Of a stretch of 64,000 nt of DNA, positions 58,700 through 64,000 are shown one piece after another. Position numbers and translations under genes: made by a program. Where the stretch lies: assembly GCF_910594005.1 (NCBI RefSeq), contig NC_057815.1, forward strand, positions 63,750,052-63,814,051. Direction: 5' to 3'. Every line of letters begins with the position of its first letter. Within the stretch, counting starts at the first letter, position 1. The stretch comes from Cervus elaphus. Lineage: Eukaryota > Chordata > Mammalia > Artiodactyla > Cervidae. Below the pieces are notes generated by a model that was not told the origin of the DNA, ran no database searches, and saw nothing but the letters and a program-made list of their open reading frames with translations.

Positions 58700-58900
58700 A
58701 TTGAGGGGATTTTCGGTGTTCAGATGGTAAGGGATCTGCCTGCAGTTCAGGAGATCCAGGTTGAATCCCTGGGTCAGGAAGATCCCCTGTAGAAGGGAAT
58801 GGCTACCCACAGCAGTATTCTTGCCTAGAAATTCATATGGACAGAGGAGCCTGGAAGACTACAGCTCATAGGGTTACACAGAGTTGGACACTTGTGTTTA
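58700..58900 (+). mobile_element. Bov-tA SINE, diverged
   Basis: TTCAGATGGTAAGGGATCTGCC, GGGTCAGGAAGATCCCCTG, CAGTATTCTTGCCTAG, GAGGAGCCTGGAAGACTAC. Confidence 0.9.
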
Positions 58901-61084
58901 CTGAAGAACTTTATATTTTTATATAGGTTTCAGTTCGTTTCTAGCTTCCTTTAATTTGAACATGAAGGACTCCCTTTAGCGTTTTTTATACAGACTGTCT
59001 AGTGATCATGAACTACCTCAGCTTCTGTTTATCTAAAAATATCTTAAGTTTTTCCTAATTTTTAAAAGGTGGGTTTGTAAGATATTTAATTCTCTATTTT
59101 TTTTTCAACTTTAAATATATCCCTTCACACTCTTCTGGCCTGCAAGGTTTATGTTTCAAGTTGACTTTGGAACAAAGTTGATGTATTTAATGAATATAGA
59201 ACGTGTTCTGTGTCTTTTCAGTTTCTTCAGGGCTGGTCCTGTTAAATGGTTGATAAATTATATTAAAATACTGAGGGATGGCTATATCTGTAGTTGTAAT
59301 CCTAAGGGAGTTCACAGGTTAATTGCTGTCCCTGAAATTAAGAAGTTGCAAGCCTCATCAACAATACAAACACTCCCCCTTCTTCCAGTGATTCCTTAAG
59401 GAACCATTTTTTGTCAGAGGTCATTCCTGCTTATCTGCTGAGATTACCATAATTAAGCTGCTACATATAGAAGGTGCATGTCTAGATTGCTTCTTGACCT
59501 TGAGGATGATATAGTGAAAGAGACAGTCTGGTCTCAGTGATCAAGGAAACTTTGAAGAACACTGAATGCCCTTAAGAAACATCTTATTGTTTTCTAAATG
59601 ACCTAGATTCAAGGGAGAAGATAAAATTCTTTGAAATAAAAGGAATCCACATTTTTCAATCTCCATGGATGAAATGAACAAAAAAAAAAATAGCTTCTCT
59701 AGGGAGCAAAGATCTTCTTTTAAGGATATAGAAGTGAGTGTTAGCTCTTATTTTGTCCATATTTCATATTGCATGAATCTGCTGAAGAAACAACAATATG
59801 GGTATCTCATGATCTTTGGACTCTACTACAGGTTGGCATTTTTAAGGAAATGATAGCATAGAGATAGTATTGTGTGTATAAAAAAAGTATTTTTCAAACA
59901 AGTGTGTCTATCTGTGAGTGTATATATTTTCCAGTTCTGTTCTTGCACTGCTTTGTATTGTATCTATACCACAACATATGCTATTGAGTGTTAGCCACTG
60001 TTCTAGAGATTGGGTTGTAAAATGTCCTGTTTGTTATGTGATTGTTTAATCATAGAATCTCGTCTCACTTGAACGTCTTTTGTAGTCTTTGAGTCTACCT
60101 ACACTATATTTTAATTCATTACGTCATGATTATCCTTCCTAATAGAACTTTGTTTATGCCCCTTTACTTTGTTTGTGTTTATGTGCATGTGTATGGAGAT
60201 AGATAGATTGATCAAACAATATATAGATATGAATTATCTGTCTGTACCTAATATTCAGTTCCCATAGGATGAAGTCATATATTATTCACATTCTAGTCTA
60301 AGGGTCATCTACTCAAGAAGACTTTTCTTGACTTACTACACTTAATTTTATTCCTTGCTATCATTTCTACATAACTTATCCTTCCCTCCCCTCTGGTTTA
60401 ATTTTTTGTCTTATAAGTTACTTGCATAAAGCTAAAGAGTAATTTACACATTTAAAGCTAAAAAATGAAAAAAGTCATATTTGCATTATCAATCATTTTT
60501 CACTGTAATAAAGCCCAGAAATATGAAAAAAATATAAAACTTCAGAATATTTTATTTGTAAGATTAGTCACACAGAGTGGCAAAGGAAAGGGTGAAGTCA
60601 TAGATTGACTTACTGATTCTAAAAGTTATGCCAAAGAATTCAGTATCATATGGAAAGAGACAGAGTCCATTCATTCTATTCCTATATTAAGCCTCCTTTA
60701 AATAATTTCCTGAAATTTCCTATGGCCTCTGCCTGGTCACTTTCACTTATGAAAAATTCAGTGACATGGGAGGAATACTGAATGAGAGATCAATGGGGAA
60801 GCACAAAACTGCACAAAACTGAAATATTTGTTCAATTAAGTACAAGTGTGACTACAGATGAAAGCTTTTACTGGAAACAAAGGGACAAAGTGATACATAG
60901 GTCCTTGAAATAATATGAAATGATATAAGTATTATCTTTGTGTACTTCAGAAAACACAATAATTTGGCATGTTCTAACTCATTTTGTTAATCTGAATCTC
61001 AGGAATTTAAATAAGCCTGAGTATGAATTTGAACTGTTTTTAACAATAGTCATCAAGGATCTTCCTGAAATATTAATAAATCTC

Positions 61085-61169
61085 TGTGTTTTCAGCATCT
61101 GGTTGTGGTCATCTTGGCATGGCAACTTTATCTTCAGAAGAACTGATGAAAATCAAAGAAAAAACCATC
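61085..61169 (+). promoter_or_regulatory. Predicted 3' splice site and 5' leader of the OR exon
   Basis: GTGTTTTCAG ends at 61095. The 74-base leader matches that at 4122-4195 nearly base for base. A GTG at 61086 opens the same frame but is not a vertebrate start. Confidence 0.6.
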
Positions 61170-62114
61170 ATGCCTCCTCTCAACACTTCTCATCCCTCTC
61201 CTGTCACCTTCTTGCTGATGGGCATCCCAGGACTGGAGCACCTGCATGTCTGGATAGGGATTCCCTTCTGCTCTATGTATGTGGTGGCGGTGGTGGGGAA
61301 TGTGACCATTCTAGCTGTGGTGAGGGCAGAACGAAGCCTCCACGAGCCTATGTTCCTCTTTTTGTGCATGCTCTCAGTCACTGACCTGGTCCTCTCCACG
61401 TCTACACTGCCTCGCATGCTCTGTCTCTTCTGGCTTGGAGCCCATGACATTGCCTTTGATGCCTGCCTGACCCAAATATTCTTCATTCATAGTTTTACTG
61501 CTTTGGAATCAGGCTTTTTTTTGTCCATGGCCATTGACCGCTATGTGGCCATTTGTCATCCACTGCGCCACACCACCATTCTTACCCACACTCGCATCAC
61601 TATAATGGGTATTATTGTGGTGATTCGGGGAGTTGCTTTCTTTTCTCCGCATCCCATTCTGCTCAAACAGCTGCCTTACTGCAGAACACGAATCATTGCC
61701 CACACCTACTGTGAGTTTATGGCCGTTGTGAAGCTGGCGTGTTTGGACACAGGGACCACTAAGCGTTATAGCCTCAGTATGGCTACTATCATTGGCTCAT
61801 GTGATGCAATTCTTACTGCTATATCCTATGTCTTCATCCTCCGCTCTGTATTCCGCCTACCATCCCGAGAAGCTAGCTTTAAGGCTTTAGGCACATGTGG
61901 GTCCCATGTCTGTGTTATTCTTGTCTTCTACTCCACAGCTGGTTTTTCCATTTTCACTCACCGTTTTGGGAAAAATATACCTGCACATATCCACATTTTT
62001 ATTGCAAATATATATCTTTTGGTGCCCCCTTTTCTCAACCCCATTGTGTATAGAGTAAGGACCAAGAAAATACGAGAACATGTTCTTAGGACACTAGTGG
62101 TCAAAGCTGTCTGA
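61170..62114 (+). CDS. Class I olfactory receptor, OR52-family-like (trio member 3)
   Basis: An odorant GPCR of 314 residues, about 91% identical by eye to the gene at 4196. Motifs: N5-T-S glycosylation site, GIPGLE at 18-23, GN, LHEPM, C99, MAIDRYVAIC, EC2 cysteines C171, C181 and C191, SY, KALGTCGSH, HRFG and PPFLNPIVY. Residue 295, normally Gly after NPIVY, is Arg (AGA instead of GGA), an unusual change at the TM7-helix 8 junction. Codons around 106-140 match the gene at 12397 better than its duplicate partner. I chose the ATG at 61170 over an in-frame ATG at 61119, because the equivalent codon in copy A is Ile and the common 314-codon length is then kept. Confidence 0.93.
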   Translation: MPPLNTSHPSPVTFLLMGIPGLEHLHVWIGIPFCSMYVVAVVGNVTILAVVRAERSLHEPMFLFLCMLSVTDLVLSTSTLPRMLCLFWLGAHDIAFDACLTQIFFIHSFTALESGFFLSMAIDRYVAICHPLRHTTILTHTRITIMGIIVVIRGVAFFSPHPILLKQLPYCRTRIIAHTYCEFMAVVKLACLDTGTTKRYSLSMATIIGSCDAILTAISYVFILRSVFRLPSREASFKALGTCGSHVCVILVFYSTAGFSIFTHRFGKNIPAHIHIFIANIYLLVPPFLNPIVYRVRTKKIREHVLRTLVVKAV

Positions 62115-62389
62115 TTGTTGTTGGATCAATAAAAGAAATGGTTCAAGAATAAATGAAAGTACAAGAGATTATGTAAGAATTGCTCCTACTCCAACAAGCT
62201 GAAATACATTTGCCACAGTGAAAGATCTTTTATTTACTAGATGTCTATAAATTCTAAAATTTCTAACTCAACAGGTCATTTTAGCTTTTTCATGATTAAA
62301 ATTGGAGAAGAGATTGATGTCTTCCTGTGTCTTTTGGAGGATAATTACAGAGACTTAATAATAAATAAAGGGTAAAAAGATAAGTAAAC

Positions 62390-62590
62390 TAGTTAGGCTG
62401 CCAGGGTTCAAGTCCAATATCATGTGCCTGGCTAATTTTACTGCTATTTAATTCTTCACCTCAGTTTCCTGATATTTAAAAATGAAAAATAACAGAACCT
62501 ACTTCACATGATTCTATGATGATCAAATGAGACATGTAAAGAAGATCAGTGAACTGGCACAGAGAAAACATTCTATATGTTGTTTTTATC
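62390..62590 (+). mobile_element. MIR SINE
   Basis: GGCTGCCAGGGTTCAAGTCC, then CTTCACCTCAGTTTCCTGAT, then GATGATCAAATGAGACATG, the MIR order. Confidence 0.75.
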
Positions 62591-63605
62591 CTTCCCCAGT
62601 GAGTGATTATAATTTCTTATATTCTCTACTTTTTGTTTGTTTAAAATGTTTTAGGAAATACCCAATATATCGTATTTAATATGTCTGCAAATGTATAATA
62701 TTTGTATTTTTTATATTTATATAATGAATATGTTTGATTCTGTTCCCTGTTAGCCAAATTTTTGCTAAATATCTCGAGAAAAAATATATATTTTTTAAAT
62801 TTTCTGTGATGTATGTTGCTTAATATTATATCATATGTTGAAGGCCTTACTAAAGTCCTGAAGAATAATATAATGTTATTGGAGTGCAATAGAATAGTTA
62901 TGAGAACATAGCAGTTGCTTTTCATTTCTTCTTTTGATACAATCATTTAGTCATTCATTCATTCATTTGTAAAATGTGTTCAGTAAATGCCTTTTTAATT
63001 GGATTAGATTTATATGGACTAATTTTTGCAACACTGAGACTTATTCTTCCATCATTAATAAGTAATGCTCTTTTTTCTCTTTTCCTTGAAGAAATTTGCA
63101 TGAAGAATCCATAATTAAGAATACATAATTAAGTTGTTTAGAATCTTTTGATACCAAATGTATTTGGCAAACATTGTAAACTACCTCACTCATCTGTGAA
63201 TACAGGGTTTCTACAGTTTTCTCTGCTCAGGGCATCCTTTCTCTTGTTTTATCATATGAATTAAGGAGATAGGATCAAATTAGGGTGCTATCAACTAAAT
63301 TATAATGACAACAGGCTCTATTTTGTTTTATAGCACTTACATATTCTCATGTATGCTATTTTTTCTCAAATACCTTTTCTGTGACATATCATTGTTATAA
63401 CCTTCCCACTCCTATTTATAGAACAGCTCATTGTACAACTGAAAGAAGCCTTCTTATGTTTCTCTTTGTTAATGTTTATTTTTATGTTAATACTAAGGAA
63501 AAGTACATAAAGATTGATCTATCTTTCTATCAATATCAATGCTCATGTTTTTAGAGTTAGTATGGGGTGTAACTAAAGGACAATTCACTGGTAACTTGTG
63601 TGTTA
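62591..63605. other. AT-rich intergenic DNA
   Basis: Nothing recognised. A 101-codon minus-strand frame at 62641-62946 is Lys/Ile/Tyr-rich with no motif and looks like AT-rich chance sequence. Confidence 0.5.
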
Positions 63606-63609
63606 AAAT

Positions 63610-63685
63610 TTACGGAAAATAAAATTTATCATTTTAACTATTTTAAAGTGTAGAGTTCAATGGCATTAGTACAATCTGTTGAGTA
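63610..63685. mobile_element. L1 fragment
   Basis: AAAATTTATCATTTTAACTATT and GAGTTCAATGGCATTAGTAC resemble the similar piece at about 46920-46970. Confidence 0.5.
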
Positions 63686-63689
63686 AAAA

Positions 63690-64000
63690 ATGATGTACAA
63701 CTTGAGAGTTGTGAGTTAAGCTTTATTTGGGGCAAAATGAGGACTGCAGCCCTGGGAGGCAGTACCTCAGATAGCTCTGGGAGACTGCTCCAAAAAAGCA
63801 GTGGGGGAAAGTCAGTATATAAGGTTTTGGTGAAGGGAGTGTTCAATACTGTTAGGCACTTGTTGTACAGAAGTCTTTCTGCTAGTCACAAGGATCTGAT
63901 GTCACCATGAAAGGGTTTAGTGCTTTTCTAGACATGAGGAGATGCAAGGATTTAGATCATAAAATCTGTTTCTAAAAACATCCAAGTATCTAAAGACCTG
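63690..64000. mobile_element. LTR-like segment cut by the window end
   Basis: AGCTTTATTTGGGGCAAAATG, GCCCTGGGAGGCAGTACCTC and GACTGCTCCAAAAAAGCAG look like the antisense start of a retroviral LTR. The end is outside the window, so class and extent are open. Confidence 0.4.

Larger units (their letters stand above)
59150..62350 (+). repeat. Segmental duplication copy B (partner at 50-5420)
   Basis: Same block as at the left end of the window, in the same orientation, about 2 kb shorter because it lacks the two Bov-tA insertions and the L2 piece. Matches continue about 230 bases past the OR stop codon (GTTGGATCAAT, CAAGAGAT-ATGTA, TCTAACTCAACA). The anchors are listed with copy A. Confidence 0.8.

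Noticed and set aside
1..64000. CRISPR arrays, operons, phage or other prokaryotic systems
   Set aside because: All evidence points to a mammalian nuclear locus. No regularly spaced repeats, ribosome binding sites or compact gene runs are present.
1..64000. A previously undescribed biological system
   Set aside because: Everything coding that I can support is either an OR or a known retroelement type. The unusual points concern single residues, conversion and duplication, not a new system.

Overview
The window is mammalian nuclear DNA from a ruminant, most likely a bovid. The evidence is about a dozen tRNA-Glu-derived Bov-tA SINEs, one dimeric Bov-A2 SINE, four sizeable BovB (RTE-clade) LINE fragments, a bovine-type L1 with a recognisable 3' end, and CHR-type cetartiodactyl SINEs, on a background of ancient MIR, L2 and Tigger fossils. 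The only host protein-coding genes I can support are intronless coding exons of class I (fish-like) olfactory receptors. This is therefore part of a class I OR cluster. Human clusters of this type carry OR51 and OR52 genes near the beta-globin locus; no globin gene is present here.

Six OR coding sequences are intact and one OR is broken. Three close paralogs lie on the plus strand at 4196-5140, 12397-13341 and 61170-62114 (314 codons each; 'trio' below). A divergent fourth plus-strand receptor is at 22524-23468 (314 codons). Two related receptors lie on the minus strand at 30063-31010 and 41700-42647 (315 codons each). All six look like OR52-family members, but I cannot fix subfamily symbols without a search. 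A 5'-half relic resembling the OR51 family sits at about 7637-7910.

Layout: 50-5420 and 59150-62350 are two copies of one duplicated block, each carrying a trio gene. The region 5.4-30 kb is ordinary OR-cluster spacer with scattered SINEs, two probable solo LTRs, a Tigger fossil and old L2/MIR. The region 30-43 kb carries the two minus-strand receptors separated by BovB, Bov-tA and L1 pieces. The region 46.9-58.6 kb is almost entirely retroelement: a minus-oriented composite L1 array with nested SINEs, a minus-strand BovB, then a 5'-truncated plus-strand L1. The last 1.6 kb holds old repeats and an LTR-like segment cut by the window edge.

The genes do not form a pathway. In known OR biology each sensory neuron expresses one receptor, coupled to G-olf. 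The points most worth following are a gene-conversion mosaic within the trio, the loss of several class I ligand-pocket residues in the receptor at 22524, and small family-atypical changes in two otherwise open receptors. I saw no sign of a novel biochemical system.
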